Source: Companilactobacillus insicii (lineage in GTDB: Bacteria > Bacillota > Bacilli > Lactobacillales > Lactobacillaceae). Taken from it: a stretch of DNA of 64,000 bases. The stretch lies in the NCBI RefSeq assembly GCF_003946015.1, contig NZ_RHNU01000008.1, forward strand, positions 1-64,000. The letters run 5' to 3'. The position numbers and the translations under genes were made by a program. This document shows positions 18,070 through 29,437 of the stretch, one piece after another (position 1 is the stretch's first letter; each line of letters begins with the position of its first letter). The notes beneath the pieces were generated by a model that saw nothing but the letters and a program-made list of their open reading frames with translations, ran no database searches and was not told the origin of the DNA.

Positions 18070-19422
18070 ATGAAAGTTAGTATTATTGGTTGTACACACG
18101 CAGGTACATTTTCAGCAATGAATATTTTGAAGGCACATCCGGACTGGGAAGTTACAGTCTATGAACGCAATGATAATTTATCATTTTTGTCATGTGGAAT
18201 CGCACTTTGGGTAAGTGATCGTGTTTCAGATCCTAATAAGATGTTCTATTCAAGCCCTGATGACTTAGCTAAATTGGGTGCAAACATGCAAATGAGACAC
18301 GATGTAACTAATATCGACTTTGATAATAAGACATTAACTGTTAAGAATTTGGAAACTGGTGATGTTTCTGAACAAGACTATGACAAGTTAGTTATTACTA
18401 CAGGTTCAGCTCCTATTGTTCCTAATATCCCAGGTATCAAATCAGATAAGGTCAAACTATGCAAGAATTGGGCTAATGCCGTTGAATTAAGAGAGAATGC
18501 ACAAGATGTTAATAGTGCCATCGTTATTGGTGCTGGTTATATCGGTGCTGAGTTGGCAGAAGGTTATGCAACTCTGGGTAAGAAGACTACATTGATCGAT
18601 GCTCTACCTGATGTTCTAGCTAAGAACCTTGATAAGAATATGTCAGAAGTAGCTGAACAAGATTATGTAGATAATGGCGTTATTCTCGGATTAGGTGAGA
18701 AAGTTCAATCATTTGAGGAGACTGCTGACGGTGTTATCGTTAAAACTGATAAGAATGAATACAAAGCTGATGTTGCTGTAATGTGTGTAGGTTTCCGTCC
18801 TAATACAGATATGTTCAAGGATGAATTCGAGACACTACCAAATGGTGCCTTGATCGTTGATGAATATATGCACACAAGCAAACCGGATGTATTCTCTGCC
18901 GGTGATGCCGCATCAGTTCATTACAATCCAACAAATGACAACCAATACATTCCTTTAGCAACTAATGCCGTACGTCAAGGTATCTTGGTTGGTGCAAATA
19001 TTGAAAAGAATACTGCTAAATATATCGGTACACAATCATCTTCAGCCGTTGAGTTATTTGGCAGAACATATGCTGCAAGTGGTTTGACTGTTGGACATGC
19101 TAAGATTCTTAATAAGGAAGTTGAAAGTGTAACTCTTGAAGATAACTATCGTCCAGAATTCATGTTATCAACAACTCCAGTTTTGATGAACCTAGTATGG
19201 GATCCAGATACACGTGTGGTACTTGGTGGTGCTTTGACAAGTATGTATGACGTATCACAATCAGCTAATTTACTATCATTAGCTATTCAAAAGAAAGTAA
19301 CTATTGATGAATTATCAATGGTAGACTTCTTGTTCCAACCAAACTTTGATAAGCCAGTTAATTACGTAAGTGCTTTGGCAATTGCTGCTGTAGAAAAAGC
19401 TAATAGTAAAGTATCAGAATAA
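18070..19422 (+). CDS. nox: NADH oxidase (water-forming type), FAD/NAD-binding
   Basis: 450 aa flavoprotein of the NADH oxidase/NADH peroxidase/CoA-disulfide reductase family. An FAD-binding start VSIIGCTHAGTFSA, the redox Cys in LSFLSCGIALWV (Cys near residue 42), an NAD-binding GAGYIGAELAEGYA (about 155-168) and the FAD-binding SAGDAA (about 276-281) are all present. Such enzymes reduce O2 to water with NADH through a single Cys-sulfenate and regenerate NAD+. The frame is open from 18037, but ATG 18070 follows AAGGATGGT and starts directly at the beta-strand of the FAD fold. A paralogue lies at 20258. The peroxidase or CoA-reductase alternative is not excluded. Confidence 0.87.
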   Translation: MKVSIIGCTHAGTFSAMNILKAHPDWEVTVYERNDNLSFLSCGIALWVSDRVSDPNKMFYSSPDDLAKLGANMQMRHDVTNIDFDNKTLTVKNLETGDVSEQDYDKLVITTGSAPIVPNIPGIKSDKVKLCKNWANAVELRENAQDVNSAIVIGAGYIGAELAEGYATLGKKTTLIDALPDVLAKNLDKNMSEVAEQDYVDNGVILGLGEKVQSFEETADGVIVKTDKNEYKADVAVMCVGFRPNTDMFKDEFETLPNGALIVDEYMHTSKPDVFSAGDAASVHYNPTNDNQYIPLATNAVRQGILVGANIEKNTAKYIGTQSSSAVELFGRTYAASGLTVGHAKILNKEVESVTLEDNYRPEFMLSTTPVLMNLVWDPDTRVVLGGALTSMYDVSQSANLLSLAIQKKVTIDELSMVDFLFQPNFDKPVNYVSALAIAAVEKANSKVSE

Positions 19423-19430
19423 AGAACAAA

Positions 19431-19473
19431 AAAGAGCTGCGATAAATTTTGAATTTATCGTAGCCCTTTTTTT
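19431..19473. terminator. Bidirectional terminator between nox 1 and the EAL gene
   Basis: GAGCTGCGATAAATT / AATTTATCGTAGCCC stem with A and T runs, between convergent genes. Confidence 0.8.
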
Positions 19474-20164
19474 AGTACAAACAATAGTCGTTTGGTAATT
19501 TTAATAATTGTGGTTTGCTGTAGTAATAACCTTGTTTTAAATGCACCCCTAGTTTGTCACTAAGTTGATGATCAGCTTTGTCTTCGATTCCTTCGACAAT
19601 CAAACGCAATCCATATTCCTGACTCATTGCGTGCCAGAAGTGAATTTTTTGTTGCATCCTTTCGTCGATGAATTTTTTACTGAAGTTTTGTAATGCAAAC
19701 TTCAATTCTGAAGCAAATGGTAATAGATCTTTGATGTTATGAAAAAGATTAACACCAGTACCAACGTCATCAAGGGAAATTTGCATTCCTCTATCCAAGA
19801 ATTCAGTTAGTTTTTCTAGTACTTCTTCAATTGAATATTTATTAGGACTTTCATCCTCTGTTAATTCAACGACTAGCTTAGTTGGGTAAATTTGTTGCTG
19901 ACTTTGGATTATAGCTTCAGAAATCGTTGTTGTCATAAGTTGTTCACGACTAATATTTACGGATAAACGACGTACCTTGTCTGATAATACCTTAGTTGTT
20001 TGGATCAATAGGTCGGCAGTAATTTGTGGGTCTATTGCTGAAAATGATTCTGGCAAGCGCCAACCAACCGGTGTATGTTCCTTCATTAGTAATTCGTATC
20101 CAATGATTGTATCCGTATTAGTGTCTACTTGAGGTTGAACAAAATAACGATAAACTGATTCCAA
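19472..20164 (-). CDS. Stand-alone EAL-domain protein (putative c-di-GMP phosphodiesterase)
   Basis: 230 aa, almost only the EAL domain. The usual metal- and substrate-binding residues can be followed: Glu in GYELLMKE (EAL is ELL here, with Lys-Glu after it), Asn in LSVNIS, Glu in VELTEDE, Asp-Asp in SLDDVGTG, Lys in ELKFAL, Glu in IVEGIED and Gln in LKQGYYYSKP. Hydrolysis of c-di-GMP is therefore possible. Against this, the LKIDR motif has become LKFAL and DDFGTG has become DDVGTG, changes often seen in degenerate members. No GGDEF domain is visible in the window. It may instead bind a nucleotide or protein. Ribosome site TTGGAGG; monocistronic. Confidence 0.8.
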   Translation of the reverse strand: MESVYRYFVQPQVDTNTDTIIGYELLMKEHTPVGWRLPESFSAIDPQITADLLIQTTKVLSDKVRRLSVNISREQLMTTTISEAIIQSQQQIYPTKLVVELTEDESPNKYSIEEVLEKLTEFLDRGMQISLDDVGTGVNLFHNIKDLLPFASELKFALQNFSKKFIDERMQQKIHFWHAMSQEYGLRLIVEGIEDKADHQLSDKLGVHLKQGYYYSKPQLLKLPNDYCLY

Positions 20165-20257
20165 TAAGTAATTCCTCCAAAATATAAATATTTACATAAA
20201 TGAATATAACACTATAATATACTATGATAATATTCGACAGAAAGAAAGGGTTAATTT

Positions 20258-21613
20258 ATGAAAGTCGTCGTCATTGGCTGTACCCATGCAGGCATAGCTG
20301 CTGTAAAGCAAGTTTTAAAGTATTATCCGGAATCGGAAATTACTGTATATGAACGTCAAGACAGTATTTCGTATTTGTCATGTGCAACATACTTGCATAT
20401 CGAGGGGACAGTTAAGACACTTTCAGATGCTCTGTACGCTGAACCAGAAGAGTTTGAAAGTCGGGGTGTTCATATGGAAATGAACCATGATGTCATTCGT
20501 GTGGATGCTAAAAAACATTCGTTGTTGGTCCAAAACTTGAATACTAAAAAAATGGAAAACACGACTTATGACAAGTTAATTGTGGCTAGTGGATCAATTA
20601 CTGCTATTCCAACTATTAGTGGGGTTGAGAATCCTAAGGTCTTGTTATGTAAGACATATGAACAGGCTCGTGATTTATGTAAGACTACATTAAATAAGCA
20701 ACGCATCGCTGTTATCGGTGGTGGATATGTTGGTGTGGAATTGGCTGAAGGATACGCCAAATCTGGACATGAAGTCTTTTTGTTCCAACAATCACCTTAT
20801 CTGCTGAATAAATATGTAGAGCCAGTAATTTCAGAGGCAGTTTCAAAGGCACTCGAGGAAAATGGCGTGAAAGTTGAGACGGGAGCTAGAGTCCAGTCAT
20901 TTTCGGATACTTCAAACGGAGATCTGATGGTTACAACAGATAGTGGTGAGTATGAAGTTGATATGGCAGCAATGAGCTCTGGTATAATGCCTCAGACCGA
21001 GCTGTTTCAAGGGCAAGTTGATATGACTGAAAATGGTGCGATTATCACTGATGATTATATGCAGACCTCTGATCCAGATATTTTGGCAGCAGGGGATGCG
21101 GCAGTTATTCATTACAACCCTACTAAATCTATTGGATATTCACCTTTAGCTTCCCATGCTGTACGTCAAGGTGCTTTGGCTGGGATAAATGTTTTTGAAC
21201 GTCGTTTGAGATCAATCGGAACACAATCAACAACTGGAATGCTGGTCTTTGGCCAGACAGTTGCTAGTACAGGATTAACGATTGAAGATGCAAAGAAGGC
21301 TGAGTTTAATGTGGCTAGTGTTACTTATGTAGGACCTTATCGTCCTGACTTCATGCCTGACACTCATCCGGTAACGGTTATTTTGGTATATGATCGTAAT
21401 ACTCGCAAGATTTTGGGAGCTCAATTGATGAGTGAACACGATGTTTCTCAATCTGTTAATATTGTTTCTGCATTGATACAGAATGGTGGGACAATTGATC
21501 AGTTGGCATTATTGGATATGTTGTTTTCGCCAAACTTTAACAATACATTTGATTACTTGAATGTGGCTGCTCAAAAAGCTGTCAATCAAGAAGGCGGATA
21601 TTTGAGGACTTAA
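20258..21613 (+). CDS. NADH oxidase-family flavoprotein, second copy
   Basis: 451 aa paralogue of the gene at 18070, with the same layout: FAD site VVVIGCTHAGIAAV, redox Cys in ISYLSCATYLHIEG, NAD-binding GGGYVGVELAEGYA (about 154-167) and the second FAD motif AAGDAA (about 275-280). The surroundings of the Cys differ (SCATYLH versus SCGIALW), so it may be an NADH peroxidase, CoA-disulfide reductase or oxidase with another specificity. Ribosome site GAAAGGG, ATG 20258. It is separated from nox 1 by the divergent EAL gene, so it is expressed separately. Confidence 0.82.
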   Translation: MKVVVIGCTHAGIAAVKQVLKYYPESEITVYERQDSISYLSCATYLHIEGTVKTLSDALYAEPEEFESRGVHMEMNHDVIRVDAKKHSLLVQNLNTKKMENTTYDKLIVASGSITAIPTISGVENPKVLLCKTYEQARDLCKTTLNKQRIAVIGGGYVGVELAEGYAKSGHEVFLFQQSPYLLNKYVEPVISEAVSKALEENGVKVETGARVQSFSDTSNGDLMVTTDSGEYEVDMAAMSSGIMPQTELFQGQVDMTENGAIITDDYMQTSDPDILAAGDAAVIHYNPTKSIGYSPLASHAVRQGALAGINVFERRLRSIGTQSTTGMLVFGQTVASTGLTIEDAKKAEFNVASVTYVGPYRPDFMPDTHPVTVILVYDRNTRKILGAQLMSEHDVSQSVNIVSALIQNGGTIDQLALLDMLFSPNFNNTFDYLNVAAQKAVNQEGGYLRT

Positions 21614-21632
21614 ACTATATAAATATGAAGAG

Positions 21633-21755
21633 AGTGGGACAAAACATGTTCAGCTTTCGAGCATTAAGGCAAATTACTCCAGTAATCCGATTTTGGATTG
21701 CTGGAGTAATTTGTTTTAAGCGGAAAAAGCTATGTTTGGTTCCACGTTTATGCTG
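21633..21755. repeat. Long intergenic hairpin repeat (GTGGGACAAAA family)
   Basis: A roughly 120-base imperfect inverted repeat. GAGTGGGACAAAACATG at the left pairs with the complement of CATGTTT-GTTCCACG at the right, with further pairing AAATTACTCCAGTAATCC / GGATTGCTGGAGTAATTT around a short loop. It carries a 65-codon frame that I regard as spurious. Related short sequences are common between genes in lactobacilli and staphylococci. Confidence 0.6.
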
Positions 21756-21906
21756 CATGTTTAAAGACAATAATGATTTTTTCCCAAACTTTTTTTGTGA
21801 AAAAGTGTGTTTGATACGATGACTATCAAGTCTTTTTCAGTGTAATCAACTTGATTATATGTTATTAATTACGTAAGATTTTAAGGTGACTTGACGGGAG
21901 TTTAAA

Positions 21907-24465
21907 ATGAAAAAAAATCGTATCTGGTATTACCTTGGAGCCTTTGGAATCAATTTAGTTATTATTTCGATAATATTTTGGTCTAATGGGTTAGTTCCGT
22001 TTGGAAATAATAATTTTTTGACTAGTGATTTGGGAACACAGTACATTGCGTTCTTGACTGAGTTACGTCGCCAATTGGTTCATGGCAATCTACATTTATA
22101 TTTGTTCAGTCAGTCTTTAGGAGATAATTTTTTTCCTATTATTAGTTATTATTTGTTATCGCCATTCAATCTTTTATTGGTGCTATTCAAAGCTCAGTCA
22201 GTACCGGTAGCGGCTGATATTATTATTATGCTGAAGATCTCAGTAATGGGAGTCTCAATGGCATATTTTTTAACACAGTATTTCAAGCAATCACGTCCAT
22301 CCAATTATATTTTCACAATTGCATATAGTTTTTGTGGATTCGTAGCGTCGTATTTTTATGATTTAATGTGGCTCGATGCATTGATAATGTTGCCGATAGT
22401 TGCGGTAGGGGTTATGCGAGTAATTCAAGATAATAAGTTTGTTTTGTATTATTTTTCGATATTATTCTCAATTATTTTTAATTATTATCTTGGCTACATG
22501 CTCTGTATTTTTTCTGTATGCTTCTTTATATTTTTGACACTGGAAAATAATTTGATGCAGCAACGTACACGTTTCATTACTATTAGGAATTATTTGGTGA
22601 CTTCGTTATTAGCAGGATTGAGTTCGGCAGTAGTTTTGGTTCCAACTTTAGCAGGGATGATGAAGACAGCCAAAACTTCTTTTAATGGTTTTAACTATTT
22701 GCCATCAGCACGTTTTGGATTAGAAGCTTTCACTCAATTAGGTATTGGCGGTAATACATTTGTCCAGAGACTTCATCATGGACCGTCAGTATTCATGACT
22801 TCGACAGTTTTGATTTTGTTATTAAGTTATTTCTTTAGTAATCGTGTAACTAAATCAGATAAGAATAATTCGTTATTTTTGATTGGTATCCTATTGCTTA
22901 GCATGTTTGTGACTACATTCAATACGGTTTGGCATATGTTCCAAAATCCGGCTGGATTTCCTTTTAGAAATAGTTTTATTTTTTCTTTTGTCTGTATTTT
23001 TGTTGCTCATAAGGCCTTTTCAGCCGGGGTATTCAAGGATACTTCAGCGATAATTAAGGCAACTTGTACAGCGGGTATTTTAATCTGTATTGGGTATGCG
23101 ACTGAATGGCTTGTTCCTAAGTTTATTGAAAAGATGGGTTATGAGACTCCAGGTAATGCGTACAATGGCTATTACTTCTGGTTAAGTCTGATTTGTATTG
23201 TTGTATCAGGATTATTAATAATTTTATTTAGTAAGAGTAAATACATTGGTATTGGTATTTTACTTATGATTTCTTTTGAAGTTTTTGCCAACTTTAATTC
23301 AGTATTGGGTACAGCATATTTGGGTAATCAAAAGGTATACAGTCAACAATATAAACGTGAGAATAGTATCTTGATGGATGTTAAGAATAGTAGTCATCCA
23401 GGGCACAGAATAATTGTATCTAAATCGGGATTAAATAAGGCTTTCCCTGAACAGTACAATAATTATAATGATCCAGTATTATTTAATATCAATGGATTGA
23501 GTCTTTATAGCTCAACACTTAATCAAGATACGATGACAATGATGAATGATTTGGGATATTTTAGTTTAAATGTCCGAAGAGTTAGTTATTTTGGTGGTAC
23601 TCATATTACTAATTCTTTATTTGGAGTTTATTTTGATATTAGTCAGTTGGATCATCAATATATTGTTAATGAACATTATGACGCTCCAACATTAGGATTT
23701 TTGGTTAATAAGGATGTTTATGATTTCCAAATGATATCTAATCGAGCTTTGGACAATCAAAATCGCTTATGGCAATCACTTAATGGTAATGACGTGCAAT
23801 ATTTGAAGAACGTATCAATCAATAATATGTCTCAAAATGACGTAAAAAATCGAACAATGTACACTTATCAACTGAAAAGTGAAACTACAGGACCGTTATA
23901 CTTTTATGTTTCACCATTCAATTATCATGCTTCCAGAATCTATGTAAATGGTAAACGTATCAACACTCCTCAGATTCAAGTTCAAAAGGCCGCCGTTATG
24001 GATCTAGGTGATTTTGAAAAAAATAAAGCTGTTGAAGTTAAAATATTGACTCGTAAACCATTAGAAGTTAATCCAAGTTATTTCCGTTCATTAGACTTCG
24101 ATAAGTATGAATCTACAATAGATAAGTTCCGCAAAGGCTCAATGAAAATCAATTCAGACTTGAATCACGATACGGTAATAGGAACGATTAATGTTCAGAA
24201 GAGTTCGCCACTATTGTTAAGTATTCCGTATGATAATGGCTGGATCGCATACGATAATGGTAAAAAAGTTAAGATTCATAAAGTTATTAGTAATTTAATG
24301 GCAGTAAATCTTAAGAAGGGATACCATAAGATAGAATTAAAGTATCAAGTTCCAGGACTTAAATTAGGATGGATTATATCTATTATTTCAATCGGCTTAT
24401 TTTTAATTTATTTGGGTTTTAATAAATATTTGGATAAAAATAATAGTAAAATGTTTGTGAAATAG
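21907..24465 (+). CDS. yfhO: YfhO-family polytopic membrane protein
   Basis: 852 aa. A large GT-C-like membrane protein: about 12-14 helices in the first 440 residues, an extracellular beta-rich region (about 470-815), and one helix near the C terminus (about 818-838) before a short Lys-rich tail. The first loop carries the acidic pair in FLTSDLGTQYIAF (about 37-49), as expected for GT-C enzymes. Family knowledge: YfhO proteins transfer sugars from undecaprenyl-phosphate carriers onto teichoic or lipoteichoic acid. The sugar here is unknown. The ATG follows GACGGGAG. Single gene. Confidence 0.85.
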   Translation: MKKNRIWYYLGAFGINLVIISIIFWSNGLVPFGNNNFLTSDLGTQYIAFLTELRRQLVHGNLHLYLFSQSLGDNFFPIISYYLLSPFNLLLVLFKAQSVPVAADIIIMLKISVMGVSMAYFLTQYFKQSRPSNYIFTIAYSFCGFVASYFYDLMWLDALIMLPIVAVGVMRVIQDNKFVLYYFSILFSIIFNYYLGYMLCIFSVCFFIFLTLENNLMQQRTRFITIRNYLVTSLLAGLSSAVVLVPTLAGMMKTAKTSFNGFNYLPSARFGLEAFTQLGIGGNTFVQRLHHGPSVFMTSTVLILLLSYFFSNRVTKSDKNNSLFLIGILLLSMFVTTFNTVWHMFQNPAGFPFRNSFIFSFVCIFVAHKAFSAGVFKDTSAIIKATCTAGILICIGYATEWLVPKFIEKMGYETPGNAYNGYYFWLSLICIVVSGLLIILFSKSKYIGIGILLMISFEVFANFNSVLGTAYLGNQKVYSQQYKRENSILMDVKNSSHPGHRIIVSKSGLNKAFPEQYNNYNDPVLFNINGLSLYSSTLNQDTMTMMNDLGYFSLNVRRVSYFGGTHITNSLFGVYFDISQLDHQYIVNEHYDAPTLGFLVNKDVYDFQMISNRALDNQNRLWQSLNGNDVQYLKNVSINNMSQNDVKNRTMYTYQLKSETTGPLYFYVSPFNYHASRIYVNGKRINTPQIQVQKAAVMDLGDFEKNKAVEVKILTRKPLEVNPSYFRSLDFDKYESTIDKFRKGSMKINSDLNHDTVIGTINVQKSSPLLLSIPYDNGWIAYDNGKKVKIHKVISNLMAVNLKKGYHKIELKYQVPGLKLGWIISIISIGLFLIYLGFNKYLDKNNSKMFVK

Positions 24466-24529
24466 CTAATTATTGTAAAATAAGTCTTTTAATTTTCAAT
24501 ATTTAGCTAAATGTTATAGACTTTTATCA

Positions 24530-24543
24530 TGAAACGCTTACAT
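24530..24543. promoter_or_regulatory. Weak cre-like site before glpK1
   Basis: TGAAACGCTTACAT resembles a cre site but is one base short of the usual spacing (about 11 of 14 matches on the reverse strand). It lies 20 bases before the glpK1 start. Expected biologically, weak by sequence. Confidence 0.3.
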
Positions 24544-24553
24544 AAAGAGATGA

Positions 24554-26071
<1,518 letters not shown>

Positions 26072-26097
26072 ATATAATTAATAAATTAATAATAAAG

Positions 26098-26133
26098 AAA
26101 GGTTTAATTATGTAAGTGATTAAACCTTTTTAG
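26098..26133 (+). terminator. Terminator between the two glpK genes
   Basis: AAGGTTTAAT / ATTAAACCTT stem with a 10-base loop and T run. Confidence 0.75.
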
Positions 26134-26159
26134 TGTTATTAGATTATGTGAGGATAAAA

Positions 26160-27665
26160 ATGGTAAAAAAAGAGTACATACTTGCAATCGATGAAGGGAC
26201 AACAACTGCTAGAGCAATTATTTTTGATCATAGTGGTAATAAGATAGCGTCCGCCCGTCATCCGATTCGTCAAATCCTACCAAATCCTGGTTGGGTCGAG
26301 CATGATGCTACAGAAATTTGGAATGCCGTGCAGACTACAATTGCTACTACATTGATTGAATCGGGGATCAAGCCTGATCAAATCGATTCTATTGGTATTG
26401 CTAGCCAGCGTGAGACTACTGTTATTTGGGATAAGAAAACAGGATTGCCAATTCACAACGCGGTTGTTTGGCAAAGTCGTCAAACTTCAGATTTGGCTAA
26501 TGACTTAATCAAAAATGGTTATGAGGAAGAAATTCATAAAAAAACTGGTTTAATCGTCAGTCCATACTTCTCAGCTACTAAGATTCGCTGGATCTTGGAT
26601 CATGTTGAAGGTGCACAAGAACGTGCTGAAAAGGGTGAATTACTCTTTGGAACAATCAATACTTGGTTGTTGTGGCAATTAACAGATGGTGATAGTTTCT
26701 TAACTGATTATGCAAATGCAAGTCGTACGATGCTGTACAACATTAATGATCTTAAGTGGGATGATGAGTTATTAGAGTTATTTAATATTCCTAAGGCTAT
26801 GTTGCCAGAAGTTAAGTCTAATTCTGAGCTGTTCGGTGTAACTAAGAATTATCATTTTTATGGTTCAGAAGTTCCAATTACAGGAATGACTGGTTCACAG
26901 CAAGCGTCACTATTTGGACAAATGGCCTTTGAACCAGGAATGGTCAAGAATACTTATGGTACTGGTGCCTTTGCTGTAATGAATACTGGTAACAAGCCAG
27001 CTTTATCCGATAACAATTTATTAACGACTATTGCATATGGAATTGATGGACAAATAACTTATGCATTGGAAGGTAGTATTTTTGTTGCGGGTGCTGCTCT
27101 ACAGTGGTTACGTGACGGAATGAGAATTGTTAAGCATACTCCAGATACTGCTGCCGCCGCTAAACGTTCTACTGACCATAACGAAGTTTATGTAGTTCCA
27201 GCTTTTTCAGGTCTTGGTGCACCTTATTGGGATGATAAAGCACATGGTACAGTCTTTGGTATCACCCGTGGAACGACTGACGATGATTTTATTAAAGCAA
27301 CATTACAGGCTATTGCATATCAGACAAAAGATATTATCGATACGATGAGTTCTGATTCAGAGATTCCAATTGAAGTATTGAAGGTCGATGGTGCGGCAAC
27401 TGCCAATGATTATTTAATGCAATTCCAATCAGACTTGCTGGGAATTCCATTGCAAGTTTCTTCAGAATTAGAGACCACTTCACTAGGTGCAGCCTTTTTA
27501 GCAGGATTGGGTAGTGGCTACTGGAAAGATATCGATGATATTAAGAAGAACTATCAAACAGGTACAACCTATGATCCTAAGATGAAAGAGGAGATTCGTA
27601 AGGATCTTTATAATGGTTGGAGAGAAGCAGTCGCTGCAACAATGGCATTTAAGCATCATAAATAA
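26160..27665 (+). CDS. Glycerol kinase paralogue lacking the catalytic Asp (possible pseudoenzyme)
   Basis: 501 aa, closely related to glpK1 over its whole length and keeping Arg-Glu ([10 protein letters not shown]), Tyr (YFSATKIRW), and the HPr-target His in YHFYGSE. However, the catalytic Asp of [11 protein letters not shown] is Ser here ([11 protein letters not shown]; codon TCA at 26895-26897) and the ATP-site GGAANN is GAATAN. Asp245 is the general base in the E. coli enzyme, so strong loss of glycerol phosphorylation is expected. The frame is intact with normal codon use, which argues for retained function, perhaps regulatory, or another polyol substrate. Start ATG 26160 follows GTGAGG; the frame is open from 26133. 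Confidence 0.85.
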   Translation: MVKKEYILAIDEGTTTARAIIFDHSGNKIASARHPIRQILPNPGWVEHDATEIWNAVQTTIATTLIESGIKPDQIDSIGIASQRETTVIWDKKTGLPIHNAVVWQSRQTSDLANDLIKNGYEEEIHKKTGLIVSPYFSATKIRWILDHVEGAQERAEKGELLFGTINTWLLWQLTDGDSFLTDYANASRTMLYNINDLKWDDELLELFNIPKAMLPEVKSNSELFGVTKNYHFYGSEVPITGMTGSQQASLFGQMAFEPGMVKNTYGTGAFAVMNTGNKPALSDNNLLTTIAYGIDGQITYALEGSIFVAGAALQWLRDGMRIVKHTPDTAAAAKRSTDHNEVYVVPAFSGLGAPYWDDKAHGTVFGITRGTTDDDFIKATLQAIAYQTKDIIDTMSSDSEIPIEVLKVDGAATANDYLMQFQSDLLGIPLQVSSELETTSLGAAFLAGLGSGYWKDIDDIKKNYQTGTTYDPKMKEEIRKDLYNGWREAVAATMAFKHHK

Positions 27666-27687
27666 AAAAACATAGCTATCTAACAAT

Positions 27688-27725
27688 AAATAAGAGTCCA
27701 CATTAAAAGACTCTTATTTTTATTT
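27688..27725 (+). terminator. Terminator after the glycerol kinase paralogue
   Basis: AATAAGAGTC / GACTCTTATT stem with T-rich tail. Confidence 0.8.
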
Positions 27726-27832
27726 GTTGATATAACGGCATTCTTAAACTAAATATTAAAAAAGTTTTGACAGATTGAAGTTGAGAGTTTAATATTAACC
27801 TATTGTTGTGTAATGTGAGGAGAGATTTTTTA

Positions 27833-29311
27833 ATGGATGCAAAGAAGAAAGACCGAGGTTTCTTCGGACAACCTATAGGTCTGCGAACATTGTTCTTAAC
27901 TGAATTTTGGGAAAGATTCAGTTACTATGGTATGCGTGCTATCTTACTTTTCTATATGTATTATGCTATAGATAAGGGTGGACTTGGTATGAACCAAGTT
28001 ACAGCCGCATCAGTTATGTCTATCTACGGTTCACTAGTTTATATGTCTAGTGTTATTGGTGGATATATCAGTGATAGGATTTTGGGTGCCAGAAGAACTG
28101 TCTTCTGGGGTGGTGTCTTGATCATGCTTGGTCATATCGCCTTATCATTCCCATTAGGAGAATCAGGATTATTCTTATCAATTGGTTTGATTACTATTGG
28201 TACTGGTCTATTGAAGCCTAATGTTTCTGAAATGGTTGGTGGATTGTATACAGATGATGATCCACGCCGTGATTCAGGTTTCAGTATTTATGTTATGGGT
28301 ATCAACTTGGGTTCACTTATTGCTCCACAAGCTGTTAACTCAATGTGGCATCACTTTAGTTTCCATGCTGGATTCTCATTGGCTGCTATTGGTATGTTCA
28401 TCGGATTGATTGTTTACTGGTGGGATGGTAGAAGATATCTTCCAGAATCAAGTTTACATGCTCCAGATCCAATCTCTGGTTCAGAACTTAAGAAGTTCTA
28501 CAGACGTGTTGCGTATGGTGTCGTAGCATTGATTATTATTGTTGCCATTATGGCATTTGCAAATGCACTAACAGTTGATAACTTCATTGTTATCCTTAGT
28601 GTACTTGGTATTGCATTGCCGGTTGGATACTTTGTAATGATGCTTACAAGCAAGAAGGTTACAAAGGTTGAACGTTCACGTGTTGTTGCTTATATTCCAT
28701 TGTTCATCGCTGCTGCAATTTTCTGGGCAATTGAAGAACAAGGATCAGTTGTTCTAGCACTATTTGCTGCAGAACAAACACAATTACATTTTGCTAACTT
28801 CAGTATTTCAGCTCCACAATTCCAGATGCTTAACCCATTCTTCATCATCATCTATTCACCAATATTTGCATGGTTATGGCTTAAGTTAGGTAAGAGACAA
28901 CCATCTTCACCTTCTAAGTTCTGGTTAGGTTTAGTAGCTACTGCCGTTTCATATTTCGTACTTATGATTCCATTGATTGGCTTGAGCCCTGCGGGCAAAG
29001 TTAGTCCATTGTGGCTAGTTTTAAGTTGGGGAATTATTGAAATTGGTGAAATGTTGATTTCACCAGTTGGATTGTCAGCTACAACTAAGCTTGCTCCTAA
29101 GGCCTTCTCATCACAAATGATGAGTATGTGGTTCTTAGCTGATTCAGCTGGACAAGCTGCAAATGCGCAACTTGTTAAATTATTCGAACCTGGTAATCCA
29201 AGTAACGAAATGATGTTCTTTGGTATTACTGGTGTTGTAACTCTTGTTGTTGGTGTAATCTTGGCTCTACTTGTACCTAAGATCAAACCATTGATGCAAG
29301 GTGTTAACTAA
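27833..29311 (+). CDS. dtpT: Di-/tripeptide proton symporter (POT/PTR family)
   Basis: 492 aa, about 14 membrane helices. The PTR2 signatures are clear: EFWERFSYYGMRAIL (about 23-37, the ExxERFxYYG proton-coupling motif) and GGYISDRILGARRTVFWGG (about 78-96). It imports di- and tripeptides with protons, a main nitrogen source for lactobacilli. The frame is open from 27803; ATG 27833 follows GTGAGGAGAGA, so I start there. Single gene with its own terminator. Confidence 0.93.
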   Translation: MDAKKKDRGFFGQPIGLRTLFLTEFWERFSYYGMRAILLFYMYYAIDKGGLGMNQVTAASVMSIYGSLVYMSSVIGGYISDRILGARRTVFWGGVLIMLGHIALSFPLGESGLFLSIGLITIGTGLLKPNVSEMVGGLYTDDDPRRDSGFSIYVMGINLGSLIAPQAVNSMWHHFSFHAGFSLAAIGMFIGLIVYWWDGRRYLPESSLHAPDPISGSELKKFYRRVAYGVVALIIIVAIMAFANALTVDNFIVILSVLGIALPVGYFVMMLTSKKVTKVERSRVVAYIPLFIAAAIFWAIEEQGSVVLALFAAEQTQLHFANFSISAPQFQMLNPFFIIIYSPIFAWLWLKLGKRQPSSPSKFWLGLVATAVSYFVLMIPLIGLSPAGKVSPLWLVLSWGIIEIGEMLISPVGLSATTKLAPKAFSSQMMSMWFLADSAGQAANAQLVKLFEPGNPSNEMMFFGITGVVTLVVGVILALLVPKIKPLMQGVN

Positions 29312-29328
29312 AAATGTATGTTATTGGT

Positions 29329-29358
29329 GGAACAGGCCATATGGACTGTTCTTTTTTT
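29329..29358 (+). terminator. Terminator after dtpT
   Basis: GAACAG / CTGTTC stem with inner pairing GCCATATGG and seven T. Confidence 0.7.
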
Positions 29359-29381
29359 GTGAAAAATTCTTTAGAAAATAC

Positions 29382-29410
29382 TTGAAATGTCTAAATATTT
29401 TCGGTAATAT
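29382..29410 (+). promoter_or_regulatory. Promoter of the tRNA-Tyr/tRNA-Gln unit
   Basis: TTGAAA (29382-29387), 17-base spacer, TAATAT (29405-29410), 28 bases before tRNA-Tyr. Confidence 0.7.
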
Positions 29411-29437
29411 TATTAAGTCGAGTAAAGACGAAGACAT

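Noticed and set aside
21625-21822. 65-codon frame after nox 2
   Set aside because: It lies over a long inverted repeat, which explains the open frame; Cys- and Phe-rich translation looks non-coding.
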